Numbered from the stretch's first letter, positions 1 through 6,406 are shown. The stretch is DNA of 7,059 nucleotides from Anaerolinea sp. (GCA_013824385.1 PNNU01000179.1:1-7059), one strand, 5' to 3'. The notes: generated by a model from the letters alone, not told the origin. Program-made: numbers and translations.

Positions 1-488
1 CCGTGGTTGTGGAACCACAGCATAGCCTCGCGCGATCCGCCCTTGCCTTTGACCAGCTTGTCATATTCTTTGGTTTCTTTTTTGGTCAGGCAGTGAGAGG
101 TCATCACGCTGAAACGCCCCCCTGCCAGCAAATCGTTGGGCAGAATCTCTTGGGGCACGTAATTGACCATCACTTCCTTGAGGAACCAGGCGCGCCGTTC
201 TGGCAGGCTCCAGTTCCAGAAGTCCTTGTGCAGGGCTACCGGTTTGGCAGTCTGCTTGAAGGAGGAACGAAAAGTGGGGATGTAGAAATAGGTTTCGGGG
301 ACGATATAGAAGGAAAGTTCGTTATATTGAAAATCCCACGGGGTACCGGTTGTCCAACTGGTGTACTCGTTGTTCCACTTGCGTTTGACACCTTCGAAAT
401 AATAGTCTCTTAACCAACGCACCCGATCCGATAGGGATTTGGGTTCCTTGATGCTAAATCTGGGTTTTTCGACCGTCATCGTGGACAT
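1..488 (-). CDS. Glycyl radical enzyme (pyruvate formate-lyase family), N-terminal part, cut by window edge
   Basis: Only the first 162 codons are visible; the rest, including the catalytic Cys and the C-terminal Gly-radical loop, lies outside the window. The start is ATG at 488, preceded by AGGAGG at 496-501 with seven bases between; a second in-frame ATG at 479 is less well placed. The family signature is the segment around residues 98-124, RRAWFLKEVMVNYVPQEI followed by LPNDLLAGGRF, which matches the RRA..LK......P..I.PgdLl.G pattern near the N-terminus of PFL-type decarboxylases and lyases such as 4-hydroxyphenylacetate decarboxylase. The roughly 95 residues before it are rich in Trp, Tyr and Phe. 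Family members do radical chemistry (C-C, C-S, C-N or C-O cleavage) after activation by a radical-SAM activase, and oxygen destroys them. The substrate cannot be read from this part; an arylacetate-type decarboxylase or a sulfonate lyase are candidates only. It follows the FadR-type regulator by 27 bases, so co-transcription is likely. Confidence 0.8.
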   Translation of the reverse strand, partial: MSTMTVEKPRFSIKEPKSLSDRVRWLRDYYFEGVKRKWNNEYTSWTTGTPWDFQYNELSFYIVPETYFYIPTFRSSFKQTAKPVALHKDFWNWSLPERRAWFLKEVMVNYVPQEILPNDLLAGGRFSVMTSHCLTKKETKEYDKLVKGKGGSREAMLWFHNH

Positions 489-495
489 AATCGAG

Positions 496-501
496 CCTCC
501 T
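496..501 (-). promoter_or_regulatory. Strong ribosome binding site of the glycyl radical enzyme
   Basis: AGGAGG on the minus strand lies seven bases before ATG 488, inside the 27-base gap after the regulator gene. It selects ATG 488 over the second ATG at 479. It suggests that the enzyme is translated much better than the regulator upstream, which has no clear Shine-Dalgarno sequence. Confidence 0.8.
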
Positions 502-515
502 GTAACAAATTTGGA

Positions 516-1235
516 TTAACTTTTCAGCAGTTTTTCTCCGTGCTCCAACATGGATTTCATGATCTCAACACTCTTTTGAGGGTCGTGGTTTTCAAGTGCC
601 AACAATAGGCGTTGGTGATAAGCGTGTACTTCATCCACCACTGCAGAACCGGCCGTTTTTTGGTAAAAAGCCGTGGTGAAGTGTGTGTAGACGGTTTTAA
701 ATGAATTTAGAATAAGCGGATAAGCCATGTTTTCAGAGGCGATGGAAACGAGCAAGTGGAACTCAAAATCCAGCTCCACCAAGGCGGAGAGGTTACCCCT
801 TTCAGAGGCGGCTTCACTTTGCACGATCTGGCGTAATTCGGCGAGTTGTTCCGCACTGGCGTGTTCGGCGGCCAGGCGCGCGGTCTCGGTTTCGACCAAA
901 ATACGCATCGAGAGCAGACTCGTGACCAACTGCGGATCAATTTCGCCGTTGTGATACGAAAGGAGCGACGACAGAATCGCCATGGATCCGCTCTTGCGGA
1001 AGTCGTTGATCACCACTCCCCGGCGTGGATTAATCGTCACCAGCCCCTTCGCGGCCAGGTCCACTAGGGCTTCGTGTAGTACAGGTCGGCTGACGCCCAG
1101 GCGCGCGGCCAGATCGCGTTCAGCGGGCAGACGTTCGTCCACTTTGAGCTCGCCCGAGAGGATCAATTCCTCCAGGCGGGCCACGCACGCAGATTTAAGG
1201 CTGTTGACTTGCAGAGGTTCAATGGGCAGGGTCAT
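516..1235 (-). CDS. GntR-family transcriptional regulator, FadR/FCD subfamily
   Basis: This 239-residue protein has the usual FadR-subfamily length. Residues about 10-77 form the winged helix-turn-helix, with the typical run LPAERDLAARLGVSRPVLHEA and the wing near RRGVVI. Residues about 105-232 form the all-helical FCD ligand domain. Asp156, His160, His207 and His232 sit where FCD proteins bind a metal that helps hold a carboxylate ligand, so a small organic acid is the likely effector (inference from the family). The start is ATG 1235; the 20 bases before it have no good Shine-Dalgarno sequence, but the HTH begins normally just after. A perfect TGGT-N3-ACCA dyad at 1249-1259 lies between its promoter and start codon, which points to autoregulation. 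The glycyl radical enzyme follows after 27 bases, so that enzyme is the probable main target and its substrate or product the probable inducer. Confidence 0.93.
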   Translation of the reverse strand: MTLPIEPLQVNSLKSACVARLEELILSGELKVDERLPAERDLAARLGVSRPVLHEALVDLAAKGLVTINPRRGVVINDFRKSGSMAILSSLLSYHNGEIDPQLVTSLLSMRILVETETARLAAEHASAEQLAELRQIVQSEAASERGNLSALVELDFEFHLLVSIASENMAYPLILNSFKTVYTHFTTAFYQKTAGSAVVDEVHAYHQRLLLALENHDPQKSVEIMKSMLEHGEKLLKS

Positions 1236-1248
1236 AAGACTTGGCTGG

Positions 1249-1259
1249 TGGTTTTACCA
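1249..1259. promoter_or_regulatory. Probable FadR-family operator (TGGTTTTACCA)
   Basis: An exact TGGT-N3-ACCA dyad, the consensus half-sites known for FadR-subfamily GntR regulators, stands 14 bases upstream of the regulator's start codon. It lies just downstream of the expected transcription start of the promoter at 1271-1299. A repressor bound there would block the polymerase. The dyad is seen directly; binding by the adjacent regulator is inferred. Confidence 0.7.
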
Positions 1260-1270
1260 GATTTGATTTC

Positions 1271-1299
1271 AGTATAGCGATTTTTACTCTTGAATGCAA
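1271..1299 (-). promoter_or_regulatory. Sigma70-type promoter for the regulator and glycyl radical enzyme
   Basis: On the minus strand TTGCAT (1294-1299) is followed by an exact 17-base spacer and TATACT (1271-1276). The -10 box matches the consensus at five of six positions; the -35 box matches at three. The predicted start is near 1264, giving a leader of about 28 bases that contains the dyad at 1249-1259. It sits in the 125-base spacer between the E2-like gene and the regulator. Confidence 0.6.
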
Positions 1300-1360
1300 G
1301 CATTAAATATCATTTAGTATGTGTAATTATCAACAATATAAATAAAAAATCCAATCGGGT

Positions 1361-2179
1361 TTATTCCAAATAAGATTCCAATCCGCTACCTTTTTCCATT
1401 TTTCTGACCAGGTCATCAACGAAAACAGCAGCAGGTGCACCATCAATGACATCGTGATCCACTAATACTGTCAAATGCAGCATGCGGCCTTTTACAATTT
1501 CTCCCTTTTTAATAACTGGTTGTTCGTTGATTGATCCAAAGGCCAGACAAATAGGATGCATGCTGTAAGGGATGATCCATCCATGTGTATGTCCGACCAT
1601 TCCTACCGTTGTGATCATCACACTTCCCATATTCTGTTTAGTCCGTTGGGGGTGATTTAGAACCAAAACGCGCATCAAGAAAATGCGCAGCCATTGCGGC
1701 AGTCTTGTATACAATTTCATCCAGTATAGGTTTTCTTTTTGACCGAGTACATAATCAGACTCGTTTTCAGCCTTTTGTTGTTTAGCGGCATCAATTTCAT
1801 TTTGAATTTCTTCGAAACACTTTTTATCTGCACTGCGAATCACATACGGCAAAGGAACTCTCTTTCCTTCGACTTCCTTTTCGAGGACAATGGAAATATC
1901 AACATCTTTAAAAACAAGCACTTTATTCTTTTTGATCTCATTGATTCCTGCAACCGGCGGATGAGACGATACACTGTCAGCAGTAACTTTGATCAACCAT
2001 GTAAGAAACGATATTCTCTTGCTATTTTTTCTGTTCTCAATTAAGATGAGCCAGGGTTCACTTACGTCAACTTCAAGCAGTGCCTTAACGTGATGTTTTC
2101 CTAAACCAATTTTTCCAACATCAAATGTTAATTGACGACTGGATGGATAATTAATCTCGAAGAATTCATTGTTAATCAT
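1361..2179 (-). CDS. Free-standing 2-oxoacid dehydrogenase E2-type acyltransferase domain protein
   Basis: At 272 residues it covers just one E2 catalytic (CAT-like) domain. There is no lipoyl domain and no peripheral-subunit-binding domain ahead of it. The N-terminal half carries E2-like patterns: ISFLTWLIKVTADSVSSHPP (56-75), a KDVDISIVL strand (91-99) and VPLPYVIRSADKK (108-120). The C-terminal half has SVMITTVGMVG (187-196) and the active-site signature DHDVIDG with His242 and Asp246, like DHRxxDG of true E2 enzymes. Catalysis is therefore possible, normally acyl transfer between dihydrolipoyl groups and CoA, but the acyl donor is unknown. No E1, E3 or lipoyl protein is visible. A lysine/glutamate-rich stretch (about 119-140) replaces the loop usual in E2. 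Start ATG 2179 has GAAAGG nine bases upstream. The gene is clearly more AT-rich than its neighbours, which may mean transfer. It could act on another acyl-CoA or be non-catalytic. Confidence 0.85.
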   Translation of the reverse strand: MINNEFFEINYPSSRQLTFDVGKIGLGKHHVKALLEVDVSEPWLILIENRKNSKRISFLTWLIKVTADSVSSHPPVAGINEIKKNKVLVFKDVDISIVLEKEVEGKRVPLPYVIRSADKKCFEEIQNEIDAAKQQKAENESDYVLGQKENLYWMKLYTRLPQWLRIFLMRVLVLNHPQRTKQNMGSVMITTVGMVGHTHGWIIPYSMHPICLAFGSINEQPVIKKGEIVKGRMLHLTVLVDHDVIDGAPAAVFVDDLVRKMEKGSGLESYLE

Positions 2180-2283
2180 TGAATAAAACCTTTCTTCCTT
2201 TCTTGGGATTATTTCTTTATTTTAGTTAAAATCACACTTTTTAGAAAGTTGAAAGACAATTAATAAAGAAACAAAAATTCAAA
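2180..2283. promoter_or_regulatory. AT-rich divergent spacer between the E2-like gene and DUF523 gene
   Basis: These 104 bases must hold both divergent promoters. For the minus strand TTGTCT (2254-2259) and TGTGAT (2231-2236) lie 17 bases apart; the -10 match is only four of six, so it is a weak call. A TAAAAT box nearer the E2-like gene is an alternative. For the plus strand TAATAA at 2261-2266 could be a -10 box, but no convincing -35 box stands in front of it. No strong dyad was seen. Confidence 0.3.
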
Positions 2284-2727
2284 ATGAAAGATTTCTTGAA
2301 AACCAATGAAGGAAAGATCATTGTCAGCGCCTGCCTGGCTGGACTCAACTGCCGCTACGATGGCTCAGCCAAACCCTGTGAGAAGGTTATACAATTGGTT
2401 GCCAAAGGACGTGCCGTGCCGGTCTGCCCCGAACAGTTGGGCGGATTGCCCATCCCGCGCCAATCTTCCGAGCGGGTGGGTGAACGTGTGCTGCGCAAAG
2501 ATGGCGCGGACGTGACCGCCGAGTTCTTCCGCGGTGCGGAAGAATCTCTGAAACTCGCCAAAATGATCGGAGCCACACAGGCCATTCTCAAATCCAGGTC
2601 CCCCTCTTGCGGCTGCAACCAGATTTATGATGGCACGTTTTCGGGCACCCTCATCCCCGGCGACGGGGTTTTTACGGCTTTGTGTAAAGCGAGTGGCATC
2701 GCAGTCATAACCGAAGAAGAATTATAA
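2284..2727 (+). CDS. DUF523 / TudS-type iron-sulfur protein (possible thiouracil desulfurase)
   Basis: This 147-residue protein is DUF523 from end to end: VSACLAGLNCRYDG (14-27), CPEQLGGLPIPR (48-59), DVTAEFFRGA (76-85) and ILKSRSPSCGCNQIYDGTFS (101-120). Characterised members (TudS) bind a [4Fe-4S] cluster through only three conserved cysteines and remove sulfur from thiouracil. Cys17, Cys48 and Cys109 are the matching residues; Cys23, Cys32, Cys111 and Cys134 are extra. Other DUF523 proteins may have other substrates, so desulfuration is inferred from the family. ATG 2284 is the natural start because the conserved block begins at residue 11, but no Shine-Dalgarno sequence precedes it: the upstream bases are an A-rich tract. 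It stands alone, divergent from the E2-like gene and convergent with cydB. It is GC-rich compared with the E2-like gene beside it. Confidence 0.9.
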   Translation: MKDFLKTNEGKIIVSACLAGLNCRYDGSAKPCEKVIQLVAKGRAVPVCPEQLGGLPIPRQSSERVGERVLRKDGADVTAEFFRGAEESLKLAKMIGATQAILKSRSPSCGCNQIYDGTFSGTLIPGDGVFTALCKASGIAVITEEEL

Positions 2728-2754
2728 AAAAAGGGCGGTTCATTGTAAATTAGG

Positions 2755-2843
2755 CAAAGACATAGGTAACAACCAGTGCAAAGACATAGGTAACAACCAA
2801 TGCAAAGACATAGGTAACAACCAATGCAAAGACATGGGTAACA
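2755..2843. repeat. Four tandem copies of a 24-base unit (last one partial)
   Basis: The unit CAAAGACATAGGTAACAACC plus four more bases starts at 2755, 2779, 2803 and 2827. Copies two and three are identical, copy one differs at a single base (AGTG for AATG), and copy four has one change (GGGT for AGGT) and stops after about 17 bases. Each full copy holds the small dyad GGT-N4-ACC. There are no spacers, so this is not a CRISPR array. Iterated sites of this size are known as transposase-binding repeats in the ends of some insertion sequences (for example the IS21 family), so a solo element end is one explanation. A protein-binding iteron array or a simple minisatellite are others. Confidence 0.85.
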
Positions 2844-2869
2844 CTTTTTATGATGAAATGGCTTTGGAC

Positions 2870-2899
2870 AAAAAACCAGGAGATTTGATCTCCTGGTTT
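2870..2899 (-). terminator. Rho-independent terminator of the prenyltransferase-cydAB operon
   Basis: A perfect 12-base inverted repeat, AAACCAGGAGAT (2873-2884) and ATCTCCTGGTTT (2888-2899), encloses a three-base loop. Read on the minus strand the stem runs into six T residues (complement of 2870-2875), the classic intrinsic terminator layout. It begins 30 bases past the cydB stop. On the plus strand the tail is only TTT followed by CC, so it should stop DUF523 transcripts less well. Confidence 0.88.
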
Positions 2900-2900
2900 C

Positions 2901-2924
2901 CTGATTACTGATTACTGATTACTG
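2901..2924. repeat. Heptamer tandem repeat (CTGATTA, 3.4 copies)
   Basis: CTGATTA occurs three times in a row, followed by CTG, between the terminator and the end of cydB. It is an exact short-period repeat six bases from the cydB stop codon, so slippage would alter untranslated sequence only. No function is evident. Confidence 0.85.
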
Positions 2925-2929
2925 TTCTT

Positions 2930-3946
2930 CTAATAATGCAGCGTCTTCGCATCCGCTTTCACACGTTTTTTGAAAATGATGTAGGTCCATACCTGATAAG
3001 CCAAAACGACGGGCAGCATCACGCAGGCCACGATGGTCATCACCTTGAGGGTGTAGGGCGAGGATGAGGCGTTGTAGATGGACAGGCTGAACTCTGGGGA
3101 GGTGCTCGAGACCATCACGTTGGGGAAAAGCGCTACAAACAAACTGGCCACGGTAAAGACGATAGTCAATCCGCTCATACTGAATGCCCAGCCCTCTTTT
3201 TTTATGCCCATGAAGACTCTCGAGAGCACCAGTGAAACAGCAGCCAATAACGGGGCGATCATACCCACAAAACCCTTTTCCACGAAAGCTTGGGTAGTGA
3301 AAACAATCCAAATAAAATACATGGCCGCAATTGAAAGTGCTGAAATCCACATTCTTTTGGCAGCTATAGACACTCGTTCATGCAGAGCGTCAGTCAATTT
3401 CAGGCTAAGGAAATTGGCACCGTGCACGAAAAACACCACTACCACCGTCAACCCGCCCACGATGCTGAGGGGATTCAACAGGGTGAAGAAGGTGCCGGTG
3501 AAGATCTGGTTGCCGTCAATCGGCACGCCGCGGACGACATTGGTAAAGACCACTCCCAACAGGAATGAAGCTAAAAAACTGCTGATACCAATTAACACGT
3601 CCCAGGTATTGCGCCACTTGGGGCTGCCAAGTTTTGAGCGGAACTCGAAGGCCACACCGCGGAAGATAAGCGCCAGCAGCAGCAGGAAGAAGCCAAGGTA
3701 GAATCCGCTGAACATGGTGGCGTACCAATTGGGGAATGCTGCAAAGGTGGCGCCGCCGGCGGTGACCAGCCAGACTTCGTTGCCGTCCCAGTGTGGTCCG
3801 ATGGTGTTGATGATCGCGCGGCGTTCCTCATCCTTTTTTCCGATCAGGGGCAGCAGCATGCCGACGCCAAAATCAAAACCCTCCAAAAAGAAGTAGCCGA
3901 TATACAAAACACATACCAGAATAAACCAAAGAATATTGAGGTCCAT
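2930..3946 (-). CDS. cydB: Cytochrome bd quinol oxidase subunit II
   Basis: This 338-residue integral membrane protein is the partner of CydA in the cytochrome bd oxidase, which reduces O2 to water with electrons from quinol. The CydB signatures are clear: LEGFDFGVGMLLP (21-33, Asp25), GPHWDGNEVWLVTAGGA (50-66, Trp53 and Asp54) followed by FAAFPNWYATMFSGFYL, and RGVAFEFR (96-103). Eight or nine hydrophobic segments follow the family pattern, and the chain ends in a basic cytoplasmic tail. Its ATG at 3946 overlaps the cydA stop codon by one base (TAATG), with GGAGGT at 3952-3957 inside the end of cydA. Translational coupling is therefore likely, which suits a fixed subunit ratio. The strong terminator follows directly. 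No cydX-like small gene is seen between cydB and the terminator. Confidence 0.97.
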   Translation of the reverse strand: MDLNILWFILVCVLYIGYFFLEGFDFGVGMLLPLIGKKDEERRAIINTIGPHWDGNEVWLVTAGGATFAAFPNWYATMFSGFYLGFFLLLLALIFRGVAFEFRSKLGSPKWRNTWDVLIGISSFLASFLLGVVFTNVVRGVPIDGNQIFTGTFFTLLNPLSIVGGLTVVVVFFVHGANFLSLKLTDALHERVSIAAKRMWISALSIAAMYFIWIVFTTQAFVEKGFVGMIAPLLAAVSLVLSRVFMGIKKEGWAFSMSGLTIVFTVASLFVALFPNVMVSSTSPEFSLSIYNASSSPYTLKVMTIVACVMLPVVLAYQVWTYIIFKKRVKADAKTLHY

Positions 3947-5340
3947 TATTTACCTCCAGAAGTTTTTTCTGACGCCAAGACAACCAAAGGTTCTGAATCT
4001 GAATCACCGGCGGCCAGTCCTTTTTTCGCGTTTCTGACCAGGAGAAAAAGGTCAATCACCATCAATACACCATAGACCAGCACAAAACCAACCAGACTGA
4101 TCCAGACGGTGGTAACTGTCAGGTTGGGGCTGACAGAGTCCTTGGTGAGGATCAAGCCGGTTACCGTCCAGGGTTGCCGGGCGGTTTCCGTAAGAATCCA
4201 GCCAGCGGTGTTGGCCAGATAGGGGAAAAAGATGGCAAGCGGAAGAATCTTGAGCAGCCAGTTTCCTTTTTGAGGGAACTTTTTGGCAGAATAGAACCAG
4301 ATGACCAGGGTGATAAGCGCCATCAAGAATCCAAGTGCAACCATGATTCTAAAGCTCCAGTAATCCAGGGCAACCAGAGGCACGTAATCTCCGGGGCCGT
4401 ATTTTTCTTCGTATTGTGCCTGAATGTCGTTGATGCCTTCCACTTCGCCTTCAAATTTGAAGTAGTATAAAAAGCTGAGCACCTTGGGGATGGTCACATT
4501 CCAGGTCACTTTTTTTCCATCAGGAGTGAATCCTGCGACCAAAGAAAAATCAGCCGGGTCTTGTGTTTCAAAATGCGCTTCAGACGCCGCGGCCGCCATG
4601 GGTTGAACAGCTTTGAGTTCAATACCTTGGAAATGACCGGTTCCAATCACACCAACTGTAGCGAAAAAGCCGATGATAGCCGCCAGCTTGAGGCTGGCTT
4701 TGAAAGCGGATTCGTCTTTTTTCCGCAGCAGGTGATAGGCGCTGAATCCGAGGATGAAGAAGCTGGCAGTGACCAACCCTGAAGTAATGGTATGTGTGAA
4801 AAGATACCATGCTCGCGGATTGGTAACCAAGGCTCCAAAATCAGTCATTTCGGCGCGGCCGTTATTGAGCACATATCCGACCGGGCTTTGCATGAATCCG
4901 TTGGCTGCCAGGATAAAGAAGGCGCTAATATTAGTGCCGAGGGCTACCAGCCACATAACAATTGAGTGTAGTTTTTTTGAGAGCCTCTCCCATCCAAAGA
5001 TCCAGACACCAATAAAGGTGGATTCGAGGAAGAAGGCGATCAGCCCTTCCATGGCCAGGGGGGCGCCAAAGATGTCGCCCACAAAACGCGAATACTCTGA
5101 CCAGTTCATACCAAACTGGAATTCCATCACCAGACCGGTGACCACACCCATGGCGAAATTGATCAAGAAGAGTTTCCCCCAGAACTTGACCAGTCGCTTG
5201 TATTCTGCTTTGCCATTCTTGACGTACATTGTTTCAAGTATTGCCACATATAACGCCAGTCCCAGTGTAAGTGGGACGAAGAAGAAATGATAAATTGTCG
5301 TCAGTGCAAACTGCCATCGAGATAGCATCAAAATATCCAT
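3946..5340 (-). CDS. cydA: Cytochrome bd quinol oxidase subunit I, short Q-loop
   Basis: The 464-residue haem-bearing subunit has about nine membrane spans. His18 (in SRWQFALTTIYHFFFVPLTL) matches the high-spin haem ligand; His183 (FTHTITSG) and Met333 (YWSFRIMVALG) match the haem b558 ligands. Glu98 and Glu106 (AMEGLIAFFLESTFIG) match the conserved acidic pair, and RQPW (388-391) is present. The periplasmic Q-loop (about 236-322) is short, which accounts for most of the difference from the longer E. coli protein. Its N-terminal part reads QPMAAAASEAHFETQ: Glu254 is kept, but Ala249 stands where relatives usually have the lysine equivalent to E. coli Lys252. The C-terminus is a soluble tail (about 438-464). 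ATG 5340 has AGGAG at 5348-5352. It lies 25 bases after the prenyltransferase gene and overlaps cydB by one base. Confidence 0.97.
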   Translation of the reverse strand: MDILMLSRWQFALTTIYHFFFVPLTLGLALYVAILETMYVKNGKAEYKRLVKFWGKLFLINFAMGVVTGLVMEFQFGMNWSEYSRFVGDIFGAPLAMEGLIAFFLESTFIGVWIFGWERLSKKLHSIVMWLVALGTNISAFFILAANGFMQSPVGYVLNNGRAEMTDFGALVTNPRAWYLFTHTITSGLVTASFFILGFSAYHLLRKKDESAFKASLKLAAIIGFFATVGVIGTGHFQGIELKAVQPMAAAASEAHFETQDPADFSLVAGFTPDGKKVTWNVTIPKVLSFLYYFKFEGEVEGINDIQAQYEEKYGPGDYVPLVALDYWSFRIMVALGFLMALITLVIWFYSAKKFPQKGNWLLKILPLAIFFPYLANTAGWILTETARQPWTVTGLILTKDSVSPNLTVTTVWISLVGFVLVYGVLMVIDLFLLVRNAKKGLAAGDSDSEPLVVLASEKTSGGK

Positions 5341-5365
5341 AAATCGTCTCCTTTATATAAAAATA

Positions 5366-6406
5366 TTATCTAGCTGGCCAAAAATTGGGAAGAGTAAGCC
5401 GAAGGATGACATCCGCGATCATGCTAAGTAAAAACAGATTGCTGAAAAGACGGTTGTGGTAGAAGGCGAAGCCTGAGAACCAGGTTGGCCAGGCGGGCCA
5501 TTCCTTGGGTGGTTCCACCGGACGTGGTTTGGTATGCACGCCGACCGCGTACAGCAAGCGTTTGCCGGCGAATAAAACGATCAACAACACAGGGGTGAAA
5601 TAATGGGTCACAAAGATCAAATAGAAAATGACCAGATAGATCAAGGCTAACACCACCATGTTGATATAGCGGGCAGCTTTCTCGCCAATCACCACCGGAA
5701 GGGTGCCTACTTTTTTCACGCGGTCTTCAGCGGATTTATCAATGTGTTTGCCAATATTGATACTCACTACGCTCAATCCAAATGGCACAGCCGCCAGGGC
5801 GGCTTTCCAAACGGAATCGACCATACCGCCCGCCAGAACCAGATAAACCCCGGATGCCATAATGGGACCCCAGATCAAAAAGATGCTTAACTCGCCAAGG
5901 GCAATATGTTTAAGCGGCCAGGTGTAAAAGAGCAGCACCAGTGCTCCAAACGCAAACAAGATAATGACTTCAAGCGAAAAATGGGTGTAGATCAGGGCAA
6001 AGATACCAGATAAAAAAGCCAGCACGCCGCTGACCGCAAACCAGGTGAGCTGAGTCTTTTTTGTCCAAAAATTTTGATAAAGGGGATGCACGCCATACTG
6101 GACGCGAAAATAGTCGAGGCTGTCTACCCCGCGCGAGAAATCGGTGTAATCGTTTAAGAGGTTATTGGTGCCGTGTGCCAGAAAGAGCCCAAGCGTAATG
6201 ATCAGCCATACAACCGGGTGCAGAAACCCGTCCCGCCAGGCGAGAATGCCGCCAATCGCACAAGTATAGAGGGTCACCATGGTCACCCCGGAGCGAGTGG
6301 CGATTAGCCATTTGGAAACGACATCCAATGAACGCCATTCTTCAGGGGACTCCATTTTTACCAGTGAAGAAAATGCTTTTTTCCACATCACGAAATTGAT
6401 TCGCAT
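5366..6406 (-). CDS. UbiA-superfamily prenyltransferase, MenA-like
   Basis: This is a polytopic membrane protein of 346 residues when started at ATG 6406, which has GGGAGGG at 6411-6417 four bases upstream. The frame is open to another ATG at 6433, but that one has no ribosome site. The first Asp-rich motif, NDYTDFSRGVD (Asn85, Asp86, Asp89, Asp95), resembles the NDYgD..kG.D motif of MenA. The second, around Asp223 and Asp228 and running into KKVGTLPVVIG, resembles the D..tDr..gk.TL.V motif. Such enzymes transfer a polyprenyl chain onto an aromatic ring using Mg2+ held by the Asp motifs. MenA makes demethylmenaquinone, so a role in making the membrane quinone is the favoured inference. Another ring acceptor cannot be excluded. 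It sits 25 bases before cydA in the same direction. The C-terminal extension has an unusual PRPVEPPKEWPAWPTW stretch before a last membrane segment. Confidence 0.88.
   Translation of the reverse strand: MRINFVMWKKAFSSLVKMESPEEWRSLDVVSKWLIATRSGVTMVTLYTCAIGGILAWRDGFLHPVVWLIITLGLFLAHGTNNLLNDYTDFSRGVDSLDYFRVQYGVHPLYQNFWTKKTQLTWFAVSGVLAFLSGIFALIYTHFSLEVIILFAFGALVLLFYTWPLKHIALGELSIFLIWGPIMASGVYLVLAGGMVDSVWKAALAAVPFGLSVVSINIGKHIDKSAEDRVKKVGTLPVVIGEKAARYINMVVLALIYLVIFYLIFVTHYFTPVLLIVLFAGKRLLYAVGVHTKPRPVEPPKEWPAWPTWFSGFAFYHNRLFSNLFLLSMIADVILRLTLPNFWPAR

Noticed and set aside
3..413. An open plus-strand frame of 136 codons at the left edge.
   Set aside because: The minus-strand frame here has a strong ribosome site and glycyl radical enzyme motifs; the plus frame is its shadow.
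1300..1360. A terminator after the E2-like gene (T-rich run near 1340).
   Set aside because: Only a two-base-pair stem (CC...GG) precedes the T run, so there is no credible hairpin.
2755..2843. A CRISPR array.
   Set aside because: The 24-base units are directly abutting, with no unique spacers and no cas genes nearby.
2849..2887. A 12-codon plus-strand reading frame (MMKWLWTKNQEI).
   Set aside because: It is too short, has no ribosome site, and overlaps the terminator; it may be chance or a remnant of an inserted element.
3078..3701. A 207-codon open frame on the plus strand across cydB.
   Set aside because: It lies wholly antisense to a clear cydB, has no recognisable domain, and is compositionally a mirror of the coding strand.
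4754..5290. A 178-codon open frame on the plus strand across cydA.
   Set aside because: It is antisense to well-conserved cydA sequence and resembles no family I know.
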